Shown: positions 19,840 to 31,900 of the stretch, piece by piece
How the letters are laid out: every line of letters starts with the position of its first letter
How positions within the stretch are numbered: position 1 is the stretch's first letter
Source: Tausonia pullulans
Lineage: Eukaryota > Basidiomycota > Tremellomycetes > Cystofilobasidiales > Mrakiaceae
Length of the DNA: 64,000 nt
Reading direction: 5' to 3'
Assembly (NCBI GenBank): GCA_951802195.1
Contig: OX637622.1
Location: 620,001 to 684,000 of the forward strand
The notes under the pieces: generated by a model
Seen by the model: the letters and a program-made list of their open reading frames with translations, nothing else
The model's database searches: none
What the model was told of the DNA's origin: nothing
Program-made: the position numbers and the translations under genes

Positions 19840-21100
19840 CACTAAGGAATGGCCAGACATATCCGCATCCTCATGAGGCGATACACTTATAAGGGCGTAA
19901 TTGGTCTCTGTGCAGGTAGGCCTTTCGTGCAGATAATCTTGTTGGAGAACAAGCTCACGTCTGCCCGCGTTGGTTACTGTGTTGGATATGCATGTCAGGC
20001 TGTTACGAACACCCAAGGGGGTAACGGTTTTGGGACGACAGATAAAGGTTAATAGACAAAGATATACATTGTCCGTCAGCTGATGACAAGACGGTTTCGA
20101 AATCCTCAACAGGAGCTCTGGTTGGGCGCGTCTGTGGCTTGCTAAAGGCCCACGTTGAAGGGGATGGGCGAAGTGGCGGTACTGTACCCCGATCACCATC
20201 TTATCGCCCGGGCTTCAGTGTAACCTCATTTTATAATTTCTACTTTGCTCTTTTCCTATTCAAAGTGGGCTCATGTGACCTTTGAACCAGTCTGGACCAA
20301 GCCAACCGAAATCGCGTGGCAACCCTTGCAGGATAGATTCCGGGTTTCGATGCCATTGCTCTTACCCAAGGCTCTTCTTGCTGAGTTATGTACCATGGAA
20401 ATCCAGAATGAATGACGAGTCGAGTCGATAGCAGACAGATGGTGCAATGAGATGGGGGCTAGGGAAACAGCCATCGCCAGCACCTGTCGCGACTTGACTT
20501 GGTCTGACATCAGTGTCTCCTCACATGAATGTTGTTGACAAGTAGCGGCCTCTTTTTTAAAGACTGGATTTATGAACTAGTGCTGATTGGGGGCGTCAGA
20601 CATACGGGAAGCGCCGGGAGATAGATACCCAGCGACCTTCACTCACCAGGGGCGTTAAGATGTTGAGGTTATTGATAATGCTGCTGCAGAAATACAGAGG
20701 GATCAGATCATGCCGCTGTAGATGTCAGCAAATTAAGGTCTCGGACCTATCTCATCGTCACCGGTGAGTGGATGAGGAGGAGGTGTCATACCTGGTAGAC
20801 TTGCGATGTGACCGTGTCGCCTCACCGAGCCGAGTATGGGCTTATTGACTCTTCCGTTTCCGCCCATATCGTCCCATTACATTTTGTCCTGGTCATATAA
20901 TTAAAAGTTCTTGCCATCGAAGGCAACAGCGAAAAGATTGAAGGTCGTAAGATGGATGGTGGCTATCCCAGTTGAGCCGCGAGCGACATTTACCAATATC
21001 GCCGTCAGAAGGAACATGAGTCCGTCCCACTAGGTAGGTGTCGGGCCCCTGGGATCATCTGAATTGGAAATTCAGCTCCGATCCTTTAATCCGGTGCACA
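19840..21100 (-). pseudogene. Decayed GH28 polygalacturonase relative
   Basis: Three separate blocks on the minus strand match the intact polygalacturonase in the same order and nearly the same spacing (offset about 3.8-3.9 kb). Near 19940, ELVLQQDYLHERPT corresponds to [14 protein letters not shown]. Near 20660, SIINNLNILTPL with a GTGAGTG donor corresponds to [13 protein letters not shown]. Near 20850-20930, FDGKNF and MGGNGRVNKPI correspond to FDGQGF and [12 protein letters not shown] fourth weak match near 21020 corresponds to GWVGPMF. Stops interrupt the frame between these blocks and the DD/GHG active-site region is not recognisable, so it should be inactive. Divergence is high, pointing to an old duplicate, not a recent copy. 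The N-terminal signal peptide part was not found. Confidence 0.7.
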
Positions 21101-23403
21101 AGGTTATTCGCGAATCACTTGACAATGATGTCGGAGCACTTCTTCGCTTGTATCAGAGGGCGACATTAGAAGAGGACATACAACAGCGATACAGAACCTT
21201 CACTCACTCAGCGACATCGCCGGTAGACCTACTCGTGACAGAGAGCCTTTTTCAATGGGCATCCCATGGACAACAGCAGGGGTCGAGAGGCTGAAAACGA
21301 GCAGATTGGCGAGCATTTTGGAGGACCTCGAGGTCAGAACTCAAAGGGAGGCGGCATCCAAGCTCGCGCAAGCCCACTTATTCACTTGATAGTGACGGGT
21401 CGGACAAATAATGACGGGAGTTCAGAGCGTAAAGGCAGTTCTTGGTCTGTTCAAACTCGCAGGAAAAGTACATTACGACCTAGTCGGACGAGCCAAGGAG
21501 GTACGCAAGGTGAGCAGCTTCGCCAGGCCCAAGCTTAGACCTCGGGCACGCTTTAAGAGGGAGTACTTGTTGAAATGCAGCGGGTCTGATCTCAAAGAGA
21601 CAATGTCTGTTCTTCAGCCTGAGGTGGCCAAGTTCTGTATCTTCTCTCTCATATCAAGGCGTACATCGTTCCCACAATCAAGCGCTGATGACTATTCAAT
21701 ACGAAGCACGTGAATTCGTAAGCACAAGCTGTCCTTGCGCATGTTTCCCCATGCTTCGAGGAGGCCAGAAGGGGTCCTAACGAAACAACCGCCACGACGA
21801 CCAATTGACGTCAGGGCTCGTCCTCAACTCAGGCGGGCGCCGTCCTGAATTTCGACCAGAAGCCTTGCTGGAGAGAGCTCTAGATAAGGAATGTGCGTGC
21901 AGAACTTCGGCACCTTGTACTGGCTGGCCCCTGACCCGGCGAAGGAGCGCGCATCACCTCGTCTCCGTAGAGGAGGATAGGCTGTTGTCGGGGCGGAGAT
22001 AAGCTGGAGAAATCAGTTCCCTCAGATGCTCCTTTCGTTAGAGCGACAAGAGATACCTTGATGTCTTGGAACCTGTCCGATGGCGAAAGAGACTCACAGA
22101 TGTCCAAAGTATGTAGATTCGGCCCAAAATAGTATCGCGAAGAGATCAGGAGCAGTGTAGAAGCGGATTCGTGGCTCGCCAATCACTCGAATCTCAGTTG
22201 GTGATGAACGCGCCGGCTGACGAGGCGTAAGGCAGCGAACTGAGCTAGGTCCAGTATAAGCAGGGTATCACGTCCAGGCCAAGGATAAGCCGAAAGATTC
22301 TTCGGCGCTGAAGCTCAGAAGATCTCCAGTCATAGAACGATGGCGTTAAACGTTCTGCATGGACCCTCGATCTCATGATGACGTGTTTACTACAGTGGAT
22401 GTATGTCGAAATATAATTCCCCCGCTTCTAGCCCACCAAGAGTGGATAAGAATGCGAACGAAGATGTCGACGCTCGTGATCCAAGGTTAAGACCGGCCGC
22501 ATGCGCCGTGATCTCGTCCCTTGCGAGGCTAGCAGGATGGGCGACCGGCTGTGTTACTGTCCCATGTTTGTCTTACCTGCTGATTGGTGTTCGGAAGAAG
22601 TGTATTGGGATCACACAGCAAGAGATAGCTGTTGGAATTCAGATTATTCGTAAACCACATCGCTGACTACGCGTGGGAACTTGGCCGTTGACCTCGACGG
22701 ACGTCTGACCACGATGATGATCACGAAAATGATTTACCAAAATGGATATGGAAAAATAAATCCAGCGCCTGAAGTGTGTCCCATGATATCTGGTCAGTCG
22801 TCCCTCGTCCAGCTCTAAGGCTGACTACACGCGGAGGACCACGCATAAACGCGTTCGCATCTGGGCACACTACCTTTATTTTCTGGAAGAATCACCCTAC
22901 TGGGGAGCCTGAACCAGGTTGGACTCATGAACGTTAAATTCGGATTCCTCGTCCGAGTTCCGCCAGTTGAAACCTCTTTGAGGATGAGAACCCGCGTTTG
23001 CCGGCCTGCTGTCCTCGTATTTTCGCGAGGAATTCTATGGTCATATGAGATCGCTCGTGAACGACCGAAACTACGTGCTAGATAAGCCCCTATCGAAACT
23101 CTGCGATCTGAAAGCGCTGGAAAATCGTCAGGGCCAGTCATGTCGTTCATCAGATCGCTCTGGCGCTTGAATTGACGATCGATCTCTCTAGTATGACAGC
23201 GAGATGCGTCTGCAGGGAATGAGCGACAACGTAGATGTTGTCCTTCTACCAGGTTCTCAATAGCGACAAAGATGGAAGATATCATGGAAACCCTGCTCGG
23301 TTTGCTTGACTGCCGAGGAAGTCAACAAAAGAGAGGCAACCATTACTATGACAGTCAGAACGTTATACAGGGAAATTACATAAAACGCTGCTCCGACAGA
23401 AGT
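21101..23403. other. Gene-poor stretch, no gene recognised
   Basis: About 2.3 kb with short open frames on both strands. A plus-strand frame at 21411-21713 and a minus-strand frame at 21880-22182 (with FGPNLHTLDICESL, faintly like leucine-rich repeat text) are the most protein-like. Neither shows start, splice or domain evidence good enough to call. The upstream part may contain the lost 5' end of the GH28 relative. Confidence 0.4.
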
Positions 23404-26154
23404 TCAGACAGCAACAGTGCTGAGGCTGATGTCTAGTGGATTCTTTCCACCCCGAATCGCCTCGAGTGTGGGCATCAAGTTCGTCCTCAGCAGCTCGCTC
23501 GACTTGGACACGAGGGGGTCGACGCCCATCGTTGCGACAGCAACAATTTTGCCTTCCTTGGCATAATACGCCTCGAACTAGAGAAGAAAGTCAGATCCTC
23601 AAGAATAGACACGATTGAGCACGACAACAACCCACCTTGAGGTCCGCGGCATTGCCCTTGATGTAAGAGTCGTCGTAGCCCTTACCGTTGCCGCAGTAGC
23701 GGAGTTGGGCGCCCTGGGCGGACCAGAAGATAGGGATCTTTGAGAACGGCTTGGCCTCGGATGGAGCAGCGATGGCGGAAGCAGCAGCGCGGCCGTCTTA
23801 TAGTAACACACCACCTGCTTGTATCAACATTGTTTCGCCAGGAAAGGTCTAGTCTTACTAACGGTTCGAGGCGACGTTCCAGTGCTCAATGCGGGTGTGT
23901 CCACCGTTGAAAGGGTAGTGGGCGATGTCACCTGGAGCGGGTTCAGCCTTGTAATAACGAGGTCAAGATACGACTAGGACTCACCGACAGCATAGACGTC
24001 AGAGTGGCCCACAATACGGAGGTGCTCGTCAACCTTAATGCCACCGTCCTTTTCGATCTCGACGCCCGCAGCCTTGAGGAGTTCGGTGTTGGGCTTGGCG
24101 CCGATGCCAAGAATGACGGCGTCCTGTGAGCACACAGAGGCAAGGTAAGTTAGGAGATCACACCCCGGCGTATAGTGTACACTCACGCAAGGTAGCACGG
24201 TGCCATCTTTGAGCTTGACCGAGCCGACACGCTTGGGATCCGACTCGCTCGCGACAAAGCTCTCGATCTCGCACTTCATATGGAACTTGATGCCCTGCTT
24301 CTCGTGGTGAGCTGAGAATGCGGGCTATGTCAGTGTACAGCAACCCAACTATGGTACGTTAGAGGGAACGCACCAAGCAAGCCCTTGCCGATTTCCTTAC
24401 CGAGGATAGCCTCGAAGGGGAACTCCTCCATGCCGATCACGTCGAGGCTCGCGAGCTTGCGCTTTGAGGCGACTATGGCGGCCTCCATTGAAATGAAGGA
24501 GCTCCCCACGAAGACGACCCTCTTGCCTTCCTTGATGGCTATTGGTCGTTCCAGAGATGTGAGGTCAAAGTGATACCGTCTGAGAGCAACACTGGAACGC
24601 GCAAACTCACCTTCGTCAACCATCTTTGCGTCCGCCACCGTCCTCAGCTTGAGGACTCCCTCGAGATTACCGCCCTCGACGGGGAGAGTCCGCGGGCTCG
24701 CCCCCGTCGCGATGATAAGGTGGTCGTACTTCTCCTCGCCGCCGTCAAACATGACCGTCTTGTTCTGGAAGTCGATTGCCGATACGTTCACGGAGATGCG
24801 GAGGTCGATATTCCAGGGCTCTGAGGCATACTCAGAGGTAGAGCGGATAGCGAGCTTCTCAGGATCAGACATAAAGGTCTTGGACTGCGTCGGAGAACGA
24901 GGACGTTAGTCACCAACAGAGATCATCGGTCCACGGTTCTCACGATCTTAGTTCTATCGATTGGGCCATGAGGCTCCGAAGTGATGACAACAATCTTGCC
25001 CTTATAGCCATTCTGCGTGACGAAGTATCAGCTTCTGTCCGCCCTTGTCGCGAGTGCTCGCACGCACCTCGCGAAGTCCCTCAATTGCTCCCATGCCACC
25101 ACTACCTCCCCCAATTATCACTACCTTACCATCGTCGGCGACAGAAGTAGCAATGTTGGACGTCTCGGTAGCAGCCTTCCTGGCACGCGTGGGCGTCCGA
25201 CCCTTCTTGCTCTCGACGACCCGCTTCGAGGCGGTCACAATGATCCTCTGGGGCGAGGTCTCGGAGAGCACGGCCGTGTAGGAGTGGAGCGAGTCGAGTC
25301 CTGGAGCGTCCTCGACGTCTCCTGTCTTGATGTCGAAGCTGATGGAGTTAGGCTGTGTGAGAAGAGTAGCAGACTGGCATCGCCTTCTGCCTCGTGCCAT
25401 ACCCACCACGCTCCATGCCAGGGACAGATCACGCGGCCGGATCCGGTAAGAACGCCCTTGACGAGGGGAGCACCATAGTCTTATCAATTTCCATTATTAG
25501 AAGTGGTCAGACCAGCATGTCGTGCGCATAAAGAAGGAGTTTGTTCATTGATTGACGAACTCACGGGTGCAGACAGCGGAGCTGTCAGTGGGACAACGAA
25601 ACTCAATCAGCAAGGAGGTCAGTAGCGGCCAGGCAAAATTCGGAGACTCACGTAGCAAACTGGAACGTCGATAGCGCAGGAGACAAAAAAAGGGTGAGAA
25701 AGTAGAGCGTCGTCGGATCAGGCAACCGCCAGGACGGCTGCGTTCGCCGATCCTTGATGAGGGGGAGAACAAGAGTACTGACGAGCTTGCCTCCAACCTT
25801 GCTGATGAGGACCTTGCCTTTCTCGCCGAACGTGACTTCCTTCCTGGAGAAAATAAGGGCGAGGAGGTCAGTGTCTGTTTGGCTCACTAGATGGGATCGA
25901 AGGACGAACATCGCTCCGTCCTGAAGCTCGCTGGCGTCGCAGACCTCGAGCGAGATGGGAGCGCTGTCGTTATCGGCGGACATGTTTCGAATCGAGAGGC
26001 GTGGAAGGGAAAGGGTACGTAGGGAGATACAGAATGGCTGGAGGGGTCCGTTGAGAGATATGAGTGAGGAAGGGAGTAGATGGCGGTTCATGAGGAAAGC
26101 AGGAACGATCCAGGATAACGGGCGAGCGCTGATTCGCTGACTCGTCTCGCGCAA
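23404..26154 (-). CDS. AIFM3-like Rieske and FAD/NAD oxidoreductase, probably mitochondrial
   Basis: Family: apoptosis-inducing-factor-like flavoproteins with a Rieske domain fused in front. The start at 26154 (or 26091, MNRHLLPSS) gives an Arg/Leu-rich leader that looks like a mitochondrial presequence; MSADNDSAP at 25983 would give a cytosolic form. Domains in order: Rieske, with ligands SAVCTHYGAPLVKG and RVICPWHGA; FAD-binding GKVVIIGGGSGGMGAIEG; EEKYDHLIIATGASPRTLP; NAD-binding KRVVFVGSSFISMEAA; then DAVILGIGAKPNTELL and the second FAD motif ending DVYAVG; and a C-terminal reductase domain ending IRGGKNPLDISLS. All Rieske Cys and His ligands are visible. Many introns; for example an intron at 25906-25858 is needed to join QDGAM to KEVTFGEKG. 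Substrate and any role in cell death are unknown. Confidence 0.88.
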
Positions 26155-28929
26155 ACGTCATCAAGCCTTCTGTGAGGCGGCCCATCAACGTTGACGTTGC
26201 AACGCCTCGCACGCGGCCCTTACTGTCAAGGCTTCATTCACCGCCGGCTCGACGTCATGAGCGGGGGATCGGGGCTACTGATGAACGCTCCATGTCACTT
26301 TGCGCAGTTTCTCGACGACCTCCACCACACTTCTCGTTCCAAACGCGCAGGTCCGGCTCCCAGCGTCTTTGTTGCTAACAGGCCATTCCTCGACCGAACC
26401 CTGAAGAGTCATCTCGAAGTATCCTTCAAGGTCCTTCTGCTAATTTCTCCGATACAAGACTTCGATTCAGCCATCGGACACAGAGATGCAGTGCGTCTGC
26501 GGCAACGACACGTTCGCTGCTGCTCAGCCCCCGCTAATCGTTTCAAGCCCTCGAGGTCCATTAATGATTCATTCACTCGGAGGAGGAGGGCGAAGACTCT
26601 CAACCCCGCCCTTCCCCCCGGCGTTGCTCCAGCAAGGCCTTGGACGACCCCTGGAGCGTGGGCGTTTGTTTAGTGTCCCGTACTCGATGCAACAATTGAC
26701 GCGAGGCCATGGATGTCGACGTGCCTGAATGCACTTTCTTACCCGCTCATCACTTTCCAGTTCTTGTTTTTTTTTCTTTTGTATCAGCCGCTTATTGGAC
26801 TCCATACGTCTGCAGGTGGAGCAGTGAGCCCCTTATGACGCCTTTGGACACTTGAAAGTAGGCTGGTATGCTGTCTTGCTTCTCACTCACCGGGATCCAG
26901 TTTGGGTCGACATTGTCCAATCTGGAGAAGAGTGCTAGTTGCGCGCGGAACCCACTTGTTCCGAGACCGAGACCACAATACCTCCCATCGTCCTGCACGA
27001 AGAGTACGATGCCTGAGAGTTGGGACTAAACCGAGCTCAGAGCTGCTAGAATTGGATCGAGGGTAGTCAGCACCAATTTACGCCGGTCTGGTCGAAGACT
27101 GCACTCACACAAGGGGTCCGGCCGTGTCCTCTCCGGCGCTACTGATCGTAGCCCTACTGGCTGAAGGAGGATCGTCCTCAGAAATGGAGTGGATTGGACA
27201 GCGCGCGCACCCAGGGAAACGCTTGAGATCAAGCGCACCATGGAAGATGTAGTATATCTGCGCCCCGCCGCAGAGCTCCTTGGGATACATTTAATCAAGG
27301 AGGCTGAGGTTTGCTCCGAGGAACAAGGTCTTGGAGACCGGAGAATCGGGCGAGTGGGAAAGGGAGGCGGCCGGAAAGCGCGACGTGGACGACGACTGGA
27401 CGGTGGTGTTATGTTTGGAGAAAGAGTCGGAGCGATTCAAATCAGAGCCACCAGGAACGGGAATGGGGAAAAGAGACGAGAGAAGAGTCGCAGATTGGAG
27501 TTGGATGGCACGGTGTAGTAGATGGTGGGTTTGGACTCTGACATTGGGTTGAGTGAGATGATGTCTGTCTCACAGTGGCGCAGTCTGATCGTCGATTGCA
27601 GTACACTCGCGCTCCGCCTCATATCAACTGCATGATCTTGACCCAAAGAGTGTTTAAAGGTGAGTCAGAGAGCCTTCCAATGACCGTCCCTCCGTTTCGC
27701 TTTTTGATTAATCCTATTGCCATTGTCCGAAACAATCGAGTAGGATGTGTTCTCTCATCTTGGTGCGCTCGAGCAACTTTAGATCGCCGTTGCTCCTATC
27801 GATTAGCTGACGTGATCACGTGCTCTTCAGCTTGGGCTGATAAATATCGGCTGCATTGCGATTTTCCCTCGCTTAAGGGCTAGCATCCATTGGTTTGGAC
27901 GCCTATCAAGAATCCCCGCCTCCCCGCCCTCCTCAATTGATCAGTCCTATTGTTCGCTCATCTTTCACACACCTCGTATCTCTCTGTTTATGCAGTCAGA
28001 TGTGGGCTCTCCGGGATGTTTGGGACAATCGTATGTCTCGTTGCGCGACGTTGGGACTTGAACCTGCCCTGAGAAGTTATCACATTTAGGGAGGCTTCCA
28101 TGTTCATGACTCAGCACCAACCGCCCGGGGGCGAGGAGTTGGTCCTCTCTGGAAAAGCTCATGTTTTCTACTTTTCGGTTCGCTTGCCTCTGGGTCCAAC
28201 CAGAGTCGGAGAAAGATGAGGGTCCTGGGCTGGTCCGTCGATCCATGCGGCATCGCACATCACTGACGAGATAACTGTACTCAGTAGAGTCATTTCTACG
28301 GTTCCGAAGTTGGATACAAGCGCTCGAAGCACACCACACCCTCTCTCGTTGCTCATGCTCTCTGTTCGTTGCGATGTGATGCGAGCGAGCTAAAAGAGGA
28401 GTTGCCAGAAATACTACCAGGAAGGCCACGCCGTCTTTCGTGTCCGCCGCTGTCGATCTTGAGCTCTTCTGTGCCTTCTCCCCCCCTCCCCCGCACGGAC
28501 ATGGATATAATCGATGGGACGCAAGGGTTGGCTGATGTTGATCCAAGGAAGGCGAGTTAATAAAGGGTCGACAAGGATGGGCATAGGGAAAAGAAAGAGA
28601 AGAGAGATAGGAAGACAGGTCAGTTCCCTTGTTTGGTGGTGACTCATGGCACGTCTGACTTGATCACGAAAACGCCCGGAGCCGACCGTGGTCTCGATGG
28701 TGCCAGTCGACGTGGCCGATCCGTGTTCGTGTCTGCTGGGGTAGTGGGTGAGAAAATCAAGGGAGGGAGGCGGCAGGCGCCTCAGGCACAGGCCACCAAG
28801 CGAAATGGACCGCGTGGGTCGGTCGGCGACACGCGTGCTCCCCTTCTTGTCTCGTCTCTTCGTCGCAGACAATTGGCTTCTCTATCTTCCCTCCAACGGC
28901 CTCCCTCTCACTCGCCAGTGACTCCCAGC
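26155..28929. other. Divergent intergenic region
   Basis: About 2.8 kb between the starts of the AIFM3-like gene and the ABC transporter; both promoters should lie here. Apart from the weak coding-like blocks at 26830-27541, I see no gene. A tRNA-like B-box string near 28060 (minus) does not fold as a tRNA. Confidence 0.4.
26830..27541 (-). other. Possible unrecognised gene or gene remnant
   Basis: Several minus-strand blocks look protein-coding in composition and follow one another: MSESKPTIYYTVPSNSNL (from 27541), SKTLFLGANLSLL (near 27320), GGAQIYYIFHGALDLKRF (near 27260) and DDGRYCGLGLGTSGFRAQL (near 26970). I could not join them into one frame with convincing splice sites and I recognise no family. 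It could be an uncharacterised multi-exon gene, a decayed gene, or chance. Confidence 0.22.
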
Positions 28930-31900
28930 ATGGACGTCTTCGCCGCCCAGCGAGCTTTTGCCTCGCTTCCGTCCGACCTTCTTCGCGAGCCTGTCACGCC
29001 CAACGCCTCGTCGTCTTCATCGGGGGCCGCCGCCGCCTTTGTCTCGCTTGTTTCCTCTTCATCTGGCAAACCGTGAGTCCTTAGGGCCTAGAGAGAGAGA
29101 GATAGAGAGAGCATTAAGGCGCACTCAATCTGATATGTTGATCTCCAGAACCCACATCCCGGCCTCATTTTGGAAGGACCCTCGGACGCACCTCGCCTCG
29201 GGCGCCGCCCTCTCGGTCATCCTCTTCCTTGTCCAATTCGCGCTCATCCCCGCGGCGGGCAAGCTCTACAGATGGGCCCGGGGTGATAGCCCTCGCAACA
29301 AGATGGCCGGCTACGAGTCAATCTCTTCCTCCTCGTCGGACACCGACGCCTCGGCCACTGTCTACGACGCTGAGTCGCTCTCACCAGAGGCAACGAACAA
29401 GTCCCAGAGCTTCGTCGACCGCAACGGCGGCGCGTCCCGGCTCGCCTGGGGCCTCATCCGTCTCGCCTCGCTTGTTGGACTCGTCGTCCTCGCGACGCTC
29501 GCGTCCTTCTACGCCCACGGACAGAAGGAGACCCTTATTGAGCTCGCCGGCGTCGCGTTCTACGTCAGTTGCTCTTGCTGTTCGGGGGCAGCCCGCGCGG
29601 CGCGGCCAGGGTGGCCATCGTTGTCCTCTCAAGAGCTCGCTTCTGACTCGCAATTATGCCATCTCTGCAGTCCTATCTCGTTCTCCTATCCGTCCTGTCC
29701 ATCACCTTCAAACCTTCGATCCGATCTACGTTCACCTCGGTCGTTAAGGGCCACATTGTCATCCTTCTTCTTGGAGGTTCGTCGGTCCTTCCTGGCTTTG
29801 CTCTGGGCTTCTGTCTACATGTCTGACTGCGGTTCTCTTATTTGCTTAGACTGGACTGTCTTCGCCATCCGGGATATTCTCCCAATGGCGACCTTTACGA
29901 TCAGCCCAGCCGACAATCTCAATACTATCACTTGGGCTCGCCTCGGCCTCCTCACCTTTGTCGCCCTCGCCCCGCCGCTCTTCACGCCGCGTGCCTACAT
30001 TCCGCTTGACCCGTCGGGGAAAGGTTCACCGACGCCCGAACAAACGACCTCAGTCGCGGCGCTCATCTTCTTCACTTTCCTTGACCCCTTCATCTTCTTC
30101 GCCTGGAAGCGGCCCGCCGTCCCCTTCGACGAGCTCCCACCGCTCGGCGACATCGACATGGCCCAGTACCTCCGCCACAATCTCCTTCACCAGCTAGACC
30201 CGCTGTCCAAGGACCCCCGGGCGCCTAAGGGTTATCGGCACCTTGGCTGGCGCATCATCCTCTGCTGGAAGTGGGAGTTCCTCCTCTGCACCGTCCTCAG
30301 CGGCATCTACACGTGTCTTGAATTTGTCGCTCCCTTCGCGGTCAATCGATTGCTTGCTTATCTCGAGGACAACGACGAGGTCGCCATCATGAAACCCTGG
30401 TTCTGGATTGCTGGAATCGGACTTGGTCCCTTTGTCCAGGGGTGCGTGGCCTCCTTCTCCATCACTCAGAGACGAAATTTCTGACGCGTTAGCTCTCCCC
30501 AGACTTACCTTTAACTACCTCATCTATGTCTCGACACGATTCATGTGCCGGTGCGAGAGCATCATCACACAGCTCATTTTCGAACACTCGCTTCGCATCC
30601 AGCTCCGCGATGACCCTGCTAAGACCAAGGGCGACACCGAGGCAGATGACACGGACCAGTCGGGTAACCTCGTCGGCCGGATCAACAATCTCATGTCATC
30701 CGATCTTGACTCACTTATCAACGCGCGCATGATCATGCTGTGGGTCGCGTCTTCTTTTTTCTCCTTTGTCAGATAGCATGCTGACTTCTCCCCCCCCCCC
30801 CCCCCTTCCCTCCCCCAAACCAAAGCGACCTCGTCTCTGCCCCGCTTGGCATCGCTATCTCCGTCATAGGACTCTACAACATCCTCGGCTGGTCCAGTCT
30901 CGTTGGCATCGCGACCCTGAGTACGTCGTCTCCTCACGCATAAACAGTTGTGCTCCGCGTTGACTCTTTGTCATCTCCTCCACGGCTAGTCCTCACAACC
31001 CCACTTCCTGCAACGCTTGCCGTCCTGCAGCATGGAACGCAGAAGAAGTTCACTGAGGCCTCAGACGCCCGTGTCACCAAGATCACTGAAGCCATCAACT
31101 CGCTCCGAATCACCAAGATGTTTGGAATTGAGGAGAACGTCAAGAACCAGATCCAGGACCTCCGTGCCAATGAGCTCCGCCTCAACAGGAAGCGCAAGCT
31201 CATCGGTCTCGTCATGTCGTGAGTTCGCTCCCATTGGGTGTAGGTACCGATCAAAACTGAAGCTGACACGCGCTCTGCTGCGACTAGTGTCACCAACTAC
31301 ACCCTCCCGCTGCTTGTCATGGTCGTCACGTTTGGTGTCTTTACTGTTATTCAGGGCGGTATCCTCACTTCGTCCAAGGTCTTCTCCGGTCAGTCGTTCA
31401 CCGCTGAGATTGTTGTTAACACTTGCTCACCTTCCCCTTTCTTCTCAAAGCCATCTCGGTCTTTGCCATCTTCTCCCAGTCGCTCAGCACTTTCTTCCAG
31501 GCATCGCGCTACATCGAGTCAAACGTCTCGCTCCAGCGTATCAACAAGTTCCTGCACAACACTGAGCTCATCGACCGCTACGTCGAGGGTCGTGCTTCTC
31601 CCGCCGCCACCCAGGAGGATCCGGAGTTCATCGGCTTCCGCAACGCGACGTTCTCTTGGATCACCAACGCTGCGTCTAAGGACGACGAGAACATTCGAAA
31701 CTTCCGGCTCCATTTCGATGACCTTCGCTTCCAGAAGGGCAAGCTCAACGTCATTGCCGGACCTGTAAGTTCTTGCCTGTGGGCTGTGCCCCAACTCGAC
31801 TGACACAGATGGCCCCCCAACTTTCCTTTCTAGACCGGCTCGGGCAAGACCTCCCTCCTCATGGCTGTGAGTTCAGGCCTGCCGCCCGCTCCCCCCGCTC

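Noticed and set aside
21411-22182. F-box/LRR-like gene around FGPNLHTLDICESL
   Set aside because: Only one short resemblance, no F-box, no exon chain; not enough to call a gene.
22880-22970. Possible tRNA near GGTTCAGGCTCC (minus), where a reading frame contains GGTRTRNP
   Set aside because: No acceptor or T-stem pairing could be built; the peptide string is a chance resemblance.
28021-28120. Possible tRNA on the minus strand with B-box-like GGTTCAAGTCCC
   Set aside because: The flanking five bases do not form a T stem and no matching D or anticodon arm is found.
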